A stretch of DNA of 64,000 nt from Lophius americanus. Lineage: Eukaryota; Chordata; Actinopteri; Lophiiformes; Lophiidae. The notes under the pieces are model-generated. The model did not search any database. It saw nothing but the letters and a program-made list of their open reading frames with translations, and had not been told where the DNA came from. Shown in pieces: positions 28,499 to 41,500 of this stretch. The position numbers and the translations under genes are program-made. The stretch covers positions 5,370,501 to 5,434,500 of the forward strand of contig JBBDHG010000015.1 of assembly GCA_037951165.1 (NCBI GenBank), given 5' to 3'. Position 1 is the stretch's first letter. Each line of letters opens with the position of its first letter.

Positions 28499-31400
28499 GC
28501 AGCAACAGCAGCGTTTATCCAGAGCCATATAAAGAAAGCTCACCTTTGAGTGGGTCCATATCAACAGCCACTCTGTTGAATCCACAGAAACTAGATCGAG
28601 AAATCTGCTGTAACGATTTCTTTCCTGAGCGTGTCGGCATACAAAGGATATCATGGGTCACATGATGAAGTCAAACCACACATTCAGGATGGCAATAAAA
28701 TCAGGGAAAGAAAATATAAAAAAACTTTCTTTCTTTCTTTTTTACCTTGTATGCATTTCCTGTTGGTTTCATTCCCATCAACAGTGACCTTCAGGAAGAT
28801 CTGTGAGGAAATAGAATATCTTATGATGCTGTTGATTACTGAGCCTAATCACTGAGAGAGAATGCCAGACCACTTGCTATGAAATGAATGTTTTTTATTT
28901 ATCTTAAGAGCATCATCGTACAGCTACAGCTAAGATTCTGTCTCATTCACGGGACAGTCGCGGTTCGATCGATTGTCTCATTTCTTTAAGTCCTGGGAAA
29001 TTAGTTCATGTAAATTAACTCATAAATCATGCTGAGTTTGATAACTACCACCTTTTGTTTTTGTTTGTTTTTTCTGCATACCTCCTCCAGCGACGTGTCG
29101 GACACACCGAAGCTGCTGAGGCCGATGTCAACCAGCGTCTCCTCCAGCTCCCTGAAGAGGCTGGCGTAGGCTCTGGGCTGGAAGTTCTGGTTGGGCAGCA
29201 GGTAGGTCAGCTCCTGGCCGATGGCCTCAATGAGACGAGCCTCAGGCACGTGATGATGGACCAGCGCTGTGATGCTCTCCATCTTACCTGCAGATGAGTA
29301 TCAAATTCAGATTTTTCACTTATGCCCTCTTGATTCATTATTTCAACTCCAATCGATTGATTTTTTTGCTTTTTAAAATTTGGTGCAATAAAGTCTCAGA
29401 TATTTTACTTGATTATCCAAAAGGATAAAATTTAAAATTTAAAAATTAAATGCATTATTTCAAACTATTAGCATTGCAATATAATTTAAGTAGCCAATTA
29501 AATGTGTTTATATACTTCATTAATAGTCATTTATATAATGGACTATATTATATCTCTCTATAAAAATATTAACCCTTGTGTCTCACTAGGGACACTTTTT
29601 GATTCTTTTGGCTGTTATAATGTAATGGATTTTAGTTTTGCAGATATTTTGTCATTTTCAATCACATATCCTATAATATGTGCAATAACTAAATGTTTAA
29701 ACATAATTATCTCTTAACATAGCATGTTAAGGAAAAAAAACATCACCATCAAAACAGAAATTTTGGATGGATAAAAAAATATCATGAATTAATTCCATTT
29801 CGTAAGGCTTTTATTTTGAAACCTTACATTTTATGTATTAAAAAAAAGGTTAACAGTAATTAATTAATAACAAGTCAACAATATTTAATTGTCTATCATT
29901 TACAATTGATTTGAAAAAAACAATCAAATTATAATTGAATGAACTAAAATAATTATATGAATCCATAATAAAATATTTATTTTAAAATTAGATGTTAAAA
30001 AAAATATATCATTATTGTTGTTCTTGTTATATAATTTATAATAATATTATAATATATAATATTTGCTTTTTCTTTATTTCCTGCTTTAGGCGTGGGTGGG
30101 TGTGTGCGTGATTGTGTGTGTGTTTGTGTGTGTGATTGTGTGTGTGTTTGTGTGTGTCCAACCATCAGAGAATCCAGATCTAAATTCTGTTATGCAGCAC
30201 TTATAATTCCTGCCTCTGAGTCTCTTTCTACATATAGATACACTATAACTGGTTGTTAAAGGGTTAAAATGCTGGAAGAGAGTAAATATTTGATAGTTGG
30301 GATAAGGACGGATGTTAGCTTAAAGCACTAAGCGGTTAAAAGTATTAAATCATATTAATATATGAAATCATAATGGGACGTTTTACGTCCTTAAAGAGCG
30401 AGAGAGTACGAGTGGCTCAAAAGGGTAAAATTTTCTACTGGGTGAATTCTGATTCAAGCCAATGTTTAAAGATGGGAAACACATTTCAATCGATGTGGTT
30501 GAATAAAAAAGACAGCATTACCCTTTAAGTTGTAGGATGAAATAAAGCATAAAGTTTGTAAATAAATAAGATAAGGTATTTATTGACTTCACTTTGGTGA
30601 CTTATAGCGCCAGCAGTATTATTAAAAATGTACGGAGAGCAGAGGTGCGTTGGAAGAAATGAAAAAGGATATGCAAAAATCACAGCAGTGAAAAAGAAAA
30701 ACAGAAGAAAACCCAATAAAGTAGAAAGCACTCAGAGGGGGCAAACTTCTACCAAGGCGCAACATGGTGGGGTCAGGATGTAACATTGCCAAAATGTAAT
30801 CATCTCTAGGATACACCGAAGCTGAAGCTGAACAAACAGACCAAAACAAAAGCAAAAAAAAACAGCACCTCCTTGGCCGACGTGATAAAGAATCAGGACG
30901 ATTTTCCACTGGATGCCACAAAATTTCACAAACTGCACCTTTAATTCTGACAAACATCTGACCTTTAATGATTACCTTACCGTCCATCTGTCTCTCTGTT
31001 GTCTGTCTGTCCTCCTGGTTCCCTTTAAACATTGAACACTTGGAGCATTTGCAGGAGCAGTCCTCTGTGCAGTCACAGCTGGCCTGCAGGCACAGTATTA
31101 TGGAATCCCATCATTTTTTTATGGCTCTAAAATCTGGCATATTCACATTTCTGCCCCTTTGTAGCCTCACAAGAGCTCATTTACATAGAGTGGGACTCAT
31201 AAAAATGAAGTTATTAACTTTAATGCACCAAGGTTTCAGAAACTTTACCATCCTGAACAGCCAAAAACGTTGTTCCATACTGTCCTCAATAGACAAGAAG
31301 TACATTCTGGAAGAATGTTAAATAAGCAAATTTGTCGGCAGTAAAGCTGACTGGTTCCCACCTTAGGAGTGTCATCTTTCATTCGCCGGACTACAGTGAG

Positions 31401-34400
31401 GTAGAAGCCAGCGCCGAAACAGTTCTTGAGGAAGATGGGAGAGCCGCAGCAGTACAGACGGCCCTGAGAGATGATGGCCACCCTGTCGCTCAGCAGGTCA
31501 GCCTCGTCCATGTGGTGGGTGGACATGATGACCGTGCGGCCTGCAACGCAGGACAGGCAAACGAAAGTAATTAATGAAAAAACAGAATGGAGTAGTAAAA
31601 TACTTCCATAGTTCCACACTCCTCCTCTATACCCTCTCCTCTCCAACAGAGGTCAGTGTTACCTGCACGGTATTTGAGCAGAAGGTCCCAAATGGAGCGT
31701 CTGGAGTAAGGGTCCACCCCTGAAGTGGGCTCATCAAGGATCACCACCTTAGCCCCACCGACAAACGCCAAGGCAACTGAGAGCTTCCTCTGCATGCCCC
31801 CTGGATTACAGCATCACAAAATACAGACTATTTACCTAAAATGCCCAAAAACATTTTTTTTTATGGGGGATAAAGTAGCCGACAGACCTGAGAGGTTCTG
31901 GGTCATTTCATCCCTCTTGTGGGGAAGACCTAGATCCTGCAGCATGTTCTCCACCTCCTCTTCAGCCTCCGCCAGTGGACGGCCTTTCAGCAGGGAGTAG
32001 AAGAGGATGTGTTCTGCTACCGTCATACTGCCAGAGAGAGAATGCTGGTTATAATTAGTTTGAAAAGTTGAAATAAAGATGCGTGAATGATGAAGGCTGG
32101 AGGGTTACGTACTGCCGGAAGAGTATGTTGTGCTGGGGACACATTCCCAGAGACTGACGGATGCTGTCCATGTCTGTGCGGATGTCCTTACCATAGATGG
32201 TGGCCATCCCTGAGGTGGGGGGGAACATACCCGTCAGGATGGACCTGGATGATAAACAAGGAAAGAGAAATGGTTTTTATAAAGTACTATAGAGAGTGTT
32301 ATGTCTGTCTGCTGAAGGATGCCGACTGTAAAATAACACATTCTGAATTTAACTTTTAACTACAAACATTTTTGGAACAGCGAAGTGATATTTAAAGTTA
32401 CTTATTAAAACACATTTATGGGAATATTTACTAACTTTGTCATATTTACTTTTCTTGTACAAATATATTAAATACATTCTTGTCATTAAGCTTTCTGTAG
32501 AACATTAAATCTAAATTTTTAAATCTAAATCCTAAACTGGGTCTAGTTGTTGCATTCTTAGACCAAAATGTATGATTTATTATTATTATTATTATTATTA
32601 TTGCTATTATTATTGCTATTGAATATTATTGAATATTATTATTTGTAATATTTAAGGTTTTTGTTATGTTTTCTTTTCCTCTGTTAATCTCATTATGGGA
32701 TGATTTTTTTTTTTCTATAATAAATTAAATATCTTTTTAAAGGTGTTTACGTTTGAAATTTTAGAACCATTTTTTGATTTAAATCAAGATGTTGAATGTT
32801 AAACCAAAATTTTAATTTCAATTATTATTGAATATCTAATTATTCTATCTTATAATTGCTGCCTCTGTTTGTCTTGGATATTATTATATTATTATTATAT
32901 ATTGTTTTAATTGTGTTGTTTGTTACAGTCTCAAAATTACATTTTATAATTAATAAAATATTTTTTTTAAGTATTTAGGTTTGAAAGTTTTGATTTAGAT
33001 TTTAGATTTACCATTAGGATTTAGATTCAGCAATGCTATCAATTTGTTTTCACAATGAGATGTCATAAATAATAACTAAGTAATAATAATAAGTAATAAC
33101 TGTAATTAACATTAATGCTTTTGGTCATGTTTTTATATAGTTATTATTATTATTATTATTTTATTTTATTATTATTTTTTTTTTCATTGATGCTTTTATC
33201 TGCTTTTGCTTTGTAGCACTTTGAGATTTGATCCAAATGTAAAGTGCATATAAATTAAATGTATTATCAATTATTATTATTATAAATATTGTTGTAAAAT
33301 TTCAAATATTAAAACTAAATTTTAAAAAATTAGTTGTTGCACGCTAAACCATAATTTGTGAATATTAGTAGTAGTAGTAGTAGTATTGGTGGTAGTAGTA
33401 GAAGTAGTAGCAGTAGTGGTAGTAGTAGTAGTAGTAGAAGTGATAGTAGTAGTAGTAGCAGTACTTGTAATAGTAGTGGTAGTAGTGGTAGTATTAGTAG
33501 TGGTAGTAGTAGTAGTAGTAGTAGTGGTAGTATTAGTAGTAGTAATATTGGTAGTAGTAGTATTGGTAGTAGTAGTATTGGTAGTAGTAGTAGTGGTAGT
33601 AGTAGTAGTAATAGTAGTGGTAGTAGTGGTAGTAGTAGTATTGGTAGTAGTAGTATTGGTAGTAGTAGTAAGGGTGTTAATAGTTGTATTCTTTGTTTTT
33701 GAGAACGATGGGACAAAATGTAAAAGAATGATGTTTCGGTGTGCTTCTGTAACATTCTGCGGCCCGTACATCTTTGCTTGTACAGAATCTGTGTGACATA
33801 CATGGTGGTGGTCTTCCCGGCCCCATTGTGGCCCAGAAAGGCAGTGATCTGGCTCTCATAGAAGCTGATGGTGAGGCCGTCTATGGCTGGTCTGGAGCCA
33901 CTGCCAAACACTTTCACCAGGTTCTGGATACAAACTCCCTTCACGAGGTCGGCAGGCTCTGCTTCAAAAAATGGCTGACCTGCAGACACCAAAGAAAATA
34001 ATACACACATTACTAAGGTAGGAGCTCTGAGGTTTGGTTTTAAAGTATTAAAACACGCAACAGGTTAAAAAAAAAAAAAGGAAAGGTAAATGAAAACAAT
34101 CACATAAATAATTAATATCACTGGGGTTTTTCTGCAGAAAATTTGTGATATTCTATTTCTCAAAAGTGTGTGAAAATGACTATAGACATGAGATCCAGGG
34201 ATAGGAATGTGTAAAAAAAGAGAATTGGATTATTTATTAACCAAACATGAACTGAACAACCAGCATGTGAGTTTAAATATACCACTGAGCGCAAACAACC
34301 GCAAGGGCACTGAGTTCTCACACCGCGGATGTGATTGGCAGAGAGGCGAAAGTCAGAGCAAATAGACAAGGCCTCAATCCTGAATGTTTTCAAGAAGTGC

Positions 34401-37400
34401 CACTCAACATAAGTCTCCTCTTAAAAAGGATTATGACTGTTTAAAATCTTGTAATTACACTTTATATATTTTTAACAAATGATTGTAAAGAAGTTATGAC
34501 ACTGTTATTAACAATGGATGCGGGTTCACTACTTTGAGAGATTGATTTACTCGACACTATTCTTTTTTTTAATCCCAAATCTCGCTATCTGATATTTGCT
34601 TTGTTACAACTACAGGTTAACTGGAGGTAGGATTATTCCTCTCAGGGAAGAATCAACTCAAAAAGGATGCTGGCTGGTGAAAAAGACAAAGGAACCAGTA
34701 GCAAACCCCAGGCTTAGCAGCATCAACTAAAGTGGGCTCATTATTTGACAAGAAACCGATCACTATTGTGCTTTGTATCTAATGATTTATAGCAGCTTAT
34801 TGATGATTTATAAAGTGGTTACAACCTAATTAATAAACCAAGTATCAACTTAAAACCTATTGCGTGAACTTATGCCATGGTTGAAAAGAATCACTGGATC
34901 CCCATTTTTGTCTAAGCACAACTCAAAATCCAACCGTCTCTTCCAGAATCCAGGAGCAGCCTCCTTACGAAGTCTTTCATTTGGCAGAAGGATAATGATA
35001 ATATCTGACACATGTAACAGAACTTATGAGTAAGTTGTTCTCTATTTATCAGAATGTTTTTGAAATATGAATTAGATTAAATTTAAATCTCTCCTAAGGC
35101 ATCTCAGTTTCCCTATTATGTCATGTCATCTGAACACAACAATCCTGACCCTCATAGTATGACTTCATGAAAAGCTAACCACAGAGGTCCAGATCAGAGT
35201 TAGAGCCAACATTTTATGACTTCATCCACTATTCCTTATGGTTTAAACGTGTTTCAGTTGAAATAAAATGTTTTTAAAACATCCAAAGAAATGAGTGTTT
35301 TTGCAGTTGTTTGTTTACTATATGAATCTATTGTACCATTTTTCTCCTGGTTCTCCTCTGCTTCACTCTGGCTCTCCTGTCTCTCCCGCTGACCCTGATG
35401 TTCACACGAAGCTGTCTCCTCCAGAACCTCAGGCTGCTCCTTTTGTTCTTGGTTCTCCATCTCTTCTCGTTTCGGCTGCTCTCCTAGCTCTTTCTTTGCA
35501 AGGTTATCAAAGCCATTTTTACCCAGCTTCACTTTGTTGTCGCCGGGAAGAAAAACAACAACAAAAGGAGTCAAAAACCAGGTTTAGGCTGAGACCCGTG
35601 CATTACGTTGTAACCCTTCAGGACTTACATTTAGAGAGAGGTCACCTATTTTGCCATTGAGTGAATAGAAGTTTACCTGAAGCGGGAGTCACACTGTTTA
35701 GCCAGTAGCAGGGCAGGAAGGGGAAGTAAAAGGGTCTACCAATTCCATACTGTCCTGTGAAAAAAATCAAAGAAACCTTTCTGAATCATCAGGAAATAAG
35801 ACGTAGGGCCCAACCATTAACAGTGCTATTGTTTTTTTGTGATTCTTACTATTATTCCTACCAATTAATCCCATTTCTGAAGCTTTATCATGCTTTTAAT
35901 CTCCAGAAACGGCAAAGTAAGAGGCAAAATGACTCCAAAGCTCCCCCTATAATAACAGCCCCTGGACCATGTTTCACCGAGAAGAATGACATTTGCTGCA
36001 CATGTTTATACTTACGAGATCTACCAAAAAGTCTCTTGGTGCGAGGAAGTAAACCTAATAAGGATTCAGTCATTTTGAATTGAATGTGCGATTTTTTGCC
36101 ATTTTCAAGCATTTTATGCTTACAGACTCCTCCTAGATTTCTAACTAGATCAATTTCAAATTTTTTGATTGACATTTCAAGACGAAAATAATTAAAAGTT
36201 ATCAAAAGGTTTTTCCATCATTTTGAAAGGCATGGCCATCGGAGAACAGTGAATATTAATCACTCACTATGATGCATGGGTGCATAGAACCCACTTTCCA
36301 TTGTGATGGCATGTGAACGTCCTTCTGGCAGCAGAAGCAAACAGAATAGAATAATATATTTTCACTGCAAATGTCGCATGGACTAACCTGGGAAGACATT
36401 GTCCAAGTACCAGGCCAGTATGCCATACAGTATAGTATCCAGTCCCATCATGCAGATGGAGGTGAGGAAGGAGAACTCGTCGCCCTCCAGAGGACTGGTC
36501 CGGATGTTGTCCCACTGTAGACCCAGGCCCTGCTCCTCATACCGTGACAGGTACTCAGTCCCAAAGCCAAAAGCCACTTGGGAGAGCAGACTCTGAGGAA
36601 AGAAACGATGGTAAAATCACTTTTGTCCCATCGGTCAAACATCTTTGGATCTTAAAAGGTTATCCAAAGACAAAATCGCAACCACTTGCAGGTTGAACAT
36701 TTATAATAATTTGAGATAAGTTTCTGACATCATTTTGAGGGAATGTCAGCTCACTCTCCTCTGCAGAACTGCTCGAGTGCAGCAACACTGGAGGATTTTT
36801 GAGAATGAACTGATCTTTTCACGTCCCACCACTGCATCTCAATGGGGTTAAGGTCCAGAGTCCGACTAGAACTCTCCAGAACATGTATTGATTTTGAGCT
36901 ATTCAAAGGTGGACTTAATATTCTTTCTTGGGATCATTGTCTTGCTGACAGAGTGATGACCTGACATTCTCCTTTTTCTATAGAGAGCAGAATTCATGTT
37001 TCCCTCGATGATAATGAGTCGTCCACACCAGATGGAACGGGACCCCTCTTCAAACAGTTTAAGCTTCCACTCATCAGTCCAGAGAAGTTTCTCCCAGAAG
37101 CTCTGAGGGTCTTTAAGGTGCATTATAGGGAAATATTCAGACCAGCCTTAATATTGTTCTGTGTAAGTGGTGGTTTTCTCCTCAGTACTCTACCATGATG
37201 CCATTTTATCCCAGTATCTATAACCAGGTAGAGTCATGATCTCTGACCTTTACTGAGATAAGAGAGGCCAGTGGGTCCTTCGATGTTTTCTTCAGATGTT
37301 CTGTGAGTTTCCTGAATGAGCTTTCACCATGCCCTTGTAGGAATTTTCGAAAGAGGACCACTTCTGGTTCTGAGTCTTCTAGTCTAAGTCCATTTGTAGA

Positions 37401-38530
37401 TAATGCTGCATTTCAACCTCCCCTGGAATTTCTTTTGATTTTGAGAAAGTGTGCTCCTCATGAGCTTGTGAATATAGTCTATTGAAGTGATGGTGTGATT
37501 TGTTAACAAAGCAAATAGTGAACAGATCTGGGTGGGTCTTAGTGTCAAAGGGGGTGTTGCCATTCTCACACACAGCAGTAGATATTGGAGAACCTTAGTG
37601 GTTAAATTTTAAAAAATTATCATTTGAAACCTTTATCTCAGGTTGTTTATGTTACGGAACCATGACACTCACTACCAGGATCTTCATGTCCACCGTGATA
37701 TGATCTTGCCAGGCGAAACAGAAGACGTGTGGAAGGTAGAGGGCGAAGTAAACTATGCCACAGCAGGCAGCTGCGAGGTTGGCGTGGTTGAAGAAGACGC
37801 TGAGGAGGAAGCATTGCATGATGGTAGCCGTAGTGAAGGTGAGCAGAAAGAGGAAGAGGATGACGGGGTTGCTGTAGTTCAGGATGCGTCCTCCCTGTAG
37901 AGACAGTAGGAATCACACAGTGTGATGGTGATCTCCGAGATGCAGTATGAAAACACACACATTATTCCAGTTATTGTCTGTCTATGTTCTACTACATAGC
38001 AATAAAACCTGTTACTGGAATGAGGAAAATACTGTGTGTGTTCACCATGTTTGCCCAATAATGGAAAATTCTACAATGAGATAAATGTAATATCTTATTT
38101 TTTATTATTTAATAATTTTCATCATAATAATAATAATAATTGTTGAGATTTTATTTCAATTCATTCATTCATTTTCTTTGACCACTTATTCTTATAAGGA
38201 ACACAGATGGGTATGAGCCTATCTCAGTTGACATATGTTGGAATGCAGCGTACACTCTGGACATGTCACCAGTTCTTCATTTTCACTCCTACAATTCAGA
38301 GTCAAATAACATGCAATCAAAATGTTAATAATAATAATACATTTAAGTTATAATGCACTTTACATTTGGATCAAATCTCAAAATGCTAAAAAGCAAAAGC
38401 AGATAAAATGTTGCAATTTTGGATTGTTTTTGGTCCATTGGAGTTCTTCTCTGAAAATGTAATTAATGTAATTATTCATTTAGTATTTTATTTAATCAAT
38501 CATTAATGAATGGACAATTAACTATCGATC

Positions 38531-38566
<36 letters not shown>

Positions 38567-41500
38567 ATTTAATAATGCTCAATTAAACTGGATTTGTATT
38601 ATTAATCTAATCATAATTAAATCTACGTATTCACTGATTATTATAACTAATACAATTGTTTAATATTTATTTAATTGTTTATTTAATTTCACAATTATTT
38701 AATTTTATTATTATTTTTTTGAAGCCAAAATTCCAGGAGGAAAGCCTAACAACTTGGAAGATTTTTTTTTTCCCATTCTCTGTGATTAAATATCAGTTTT
38801 TGGTCCTAACCTGCCCTGAGGATACATTCTGATTAAACAGTCAATCAATACTATATTAATGGATCTGAGGTTGAAATGACGAAATGAGGTAACATATTTC
38901 TGAAACTAATGCCAATTACATAATCACATCCACTATACTATAATAACTGCATTATTATTTGAATCAAACTAATTTTTGTAATAACCTAAATGACATATAT
39001 ATCCAACTAATTTTTGAAGCTGGTCGACATCTTGTTACTTTACTACAACACCAGAGGTCACCACAGTCCATCTTACAATAAACCACGTCAGATTAGCAGC
39101 TTTGTTAATATCTCCAAGGTATTGCAGGTAATCATTGACCTACACAAGGCTGCATCAATCCCATGATGTCATGGGTTTCACACTTGCTCATTAATCATTG
39201 ATGAGGACATACTCCGAGAGTCACTATGATGAATTGATTGTTTCCAGGAACAGGATCCAGTCATTATTCACAGAAGAAATTGGGTTATATAAATGCCCAG
39301 TTTGCATGACATTCATTAATCAGACTTATCAATGTTACTGGTGGCAAGGAAAGGAGCTGTAATTAAAGGAGCAGTTCACCCTTTAAGAAAAGAAAAGAAA
39401 ATTCAGGGATTTTTACTCATATTTGAGGAGCAACATCAGAAAATGAAGGCTGTTTTACATGTATAAAGAAATATATATTGACTATCCATAGTCACTGAAA
39501 GGTGAATTGAATAACATGTTACCATGCCATTCATCAAGAAACAGGTCTTCTACCTCTGGTTTTGGGCTTTGGGTAAGAGGATCAAGTTTATTAAATGGCT
39601 GTGCCTAATCATTCTGCTCCTTGGTTATTTTTAAGGTACATCTTGACCGAATTACATACCCATAGACACCAAGATTATGCAAATACATCTGATAGTTGTG
39701 GGGCTATTTGACATTTATTTTTGGTATGTAATTCAGGCGAGGCTTAACTTAAAATAACCAGTAAGCAGAAGAGGTTGCGAAACTTCATCCATTAGAAAGG
39801 TGGTGAGTAGACAATGACTGAATCTCCATTTTGGGGTAAACTATTCTTTTCAGGTTATCACAAATATTCTGAAATATAATTGAAGAAGGTTTAAGATAAA
39901 GACATAAAAAAGTATCTTTGAAAAGTTGTAAGAAAATCTCTCCTCACCATGATGATGGCGCTGAGGAGTGCAGTGCTGGTGCTCATCATGAGGAAGCTGT
40001 CAATGAACCAAGTGGACCAGATGACGCCGTTGGTGACTCCCATGGCCTTTAGGGTCTCCTTAAGATGGAGCTCCTTCTCCAGGACAATACTCTTCACGAT
40101 CATGGACACAGAGTAGACCCAGGCCAGGACCATGAAAATGGGGAAACAGCGGTTCAATGTCAGCATGAAGCTGAAGAGAAAAGAGGACGGAGATGTGATC
40201 AATCAGTCAATCAATCAGTCCATCAACAAAATCCTGCTTTGGTTGTAATGTGTGTTTCAATTCTTTCCACTCACAGATCATCCACATAACAAGGGTAAGG
40301 CATCTGCTGCAGGTAAACACCCATCTGCCACTCCTTTCCTGTCTGGGTCTTAATGATCCCATGCTCGATTATGTCTTGGAGGTAAGCAAATCCGCCCCAA
40401 ACATAGCGGAGGTCATCCATGGGATCCGCTCTGGGGCCAGGGTCCCAGTACCTGAGCAAAACACACATTTAGTGTCTCCAGTTTATCATAATTGTCCTAA
40501 AAGCATCACTTCTTGTTGATTCTCACCTGTCTTTGACCTTATTGGTGCGCTCCACTGCATCAATATCCATACGGATCTTGAACTTTACATGGGTCGGCAC
40601 ATTGGTGGTCCAGGGGTACATATTTACAAATACAAGGCCTGCCCAGAACTTGCTGTCCTCCAACAGGTCCAAGGCCCGATATGTGACGATCTCTTCGTCA
40701 GGTAGAGCCACAAACTTGTCCAGGATCACACACTGGTTGAGGAAGGATGAACAGGAGAGGTGTTAAATAGGTAACCATGGTAACTGTCTCAACAGTATTG
40801 TTTGTTTGATCAGATAAAATGACCAAAGAAAATCTCTTTAATTGTGTTTACATTTGTTTTATTTGCTTGAGCTTTACATTCATTGCATGATAAGCAAAGC
40901 AATAGAAGTTAATAAATCAAAATGACTTTTTTATTATTATTATAGCCTTGCTTTATCAAAAAAATTGCAAATAAATCTTAAATCTTAAATGTGCAAATAT
41001 AAATTGAAAATGACCCCCCAAAAAATGCCTTTCCTCCTCAATCAGAGGGCTAGAGGATTTGTGGTTACACTGTTCAGTATATATTGTATATATATATTGG
41101 CATAATTAGCAATTTGTTATAGCTTTGCGAAGTTGAGATCATTTCAGCTAAATGTTAACATTAGCATACTAACATACCTGCAGTAATGAAGCTAAGCTAC
41201 ACACATTAATGTTAAGGACAAGTTTTCCACATTCAACTTCTTACTTTCGTCCTATTCATTTTAGCACAGTGGATGCAAACTTTAATATTGCCAGTTAAGA
41301 TGAGATAGATGGCACCTCAAAAGCGTTTTGGGTCTACTCCGGAGTCTCCTTCCAGCTCTATGTGCCTGAAAAACCCTGAACCATCTTAACTTGCTCCTTT
41401 CAACGCAAAAGGAGCAGCAGGCCCCTCCGAACTCCGCACATTATCTCTAAGGTTCAGCCAAACCACCCAACAAGCAACACTCATTTCAGCCGCTTGTATC

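Noticed and set aside
28391..28654. ORF with a run of 15 cysteines
   Set aside because: It is the CTG/TTG repeat read in one frame, in intron 26; the neighbouring exons join without it.
33365..33672. CRISPR-like or regularly spaced repeat array
   Set aside because: Continuous trinucleotide repeat with no unique spacers, in a vertebrate intron.
33322..34010. Very long ORFs of poly-Thr, poly-Leu, poly-Ser or poly-Val
   Set aside because: They are translations of the GTA trinucleotide tract. Only the 33802-33979 part of the 226-codon frame is real (exon 19).
36899..37123. Independent small gene
   Set aside because: It is a Tc1-like transposase fragment inside abca4 intron 15.
37647..37958. 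103-codon minus-strand ORF with His/Pro-rich frame
   Set aside because: Out-of-frame shadow of abca4 exon 15.
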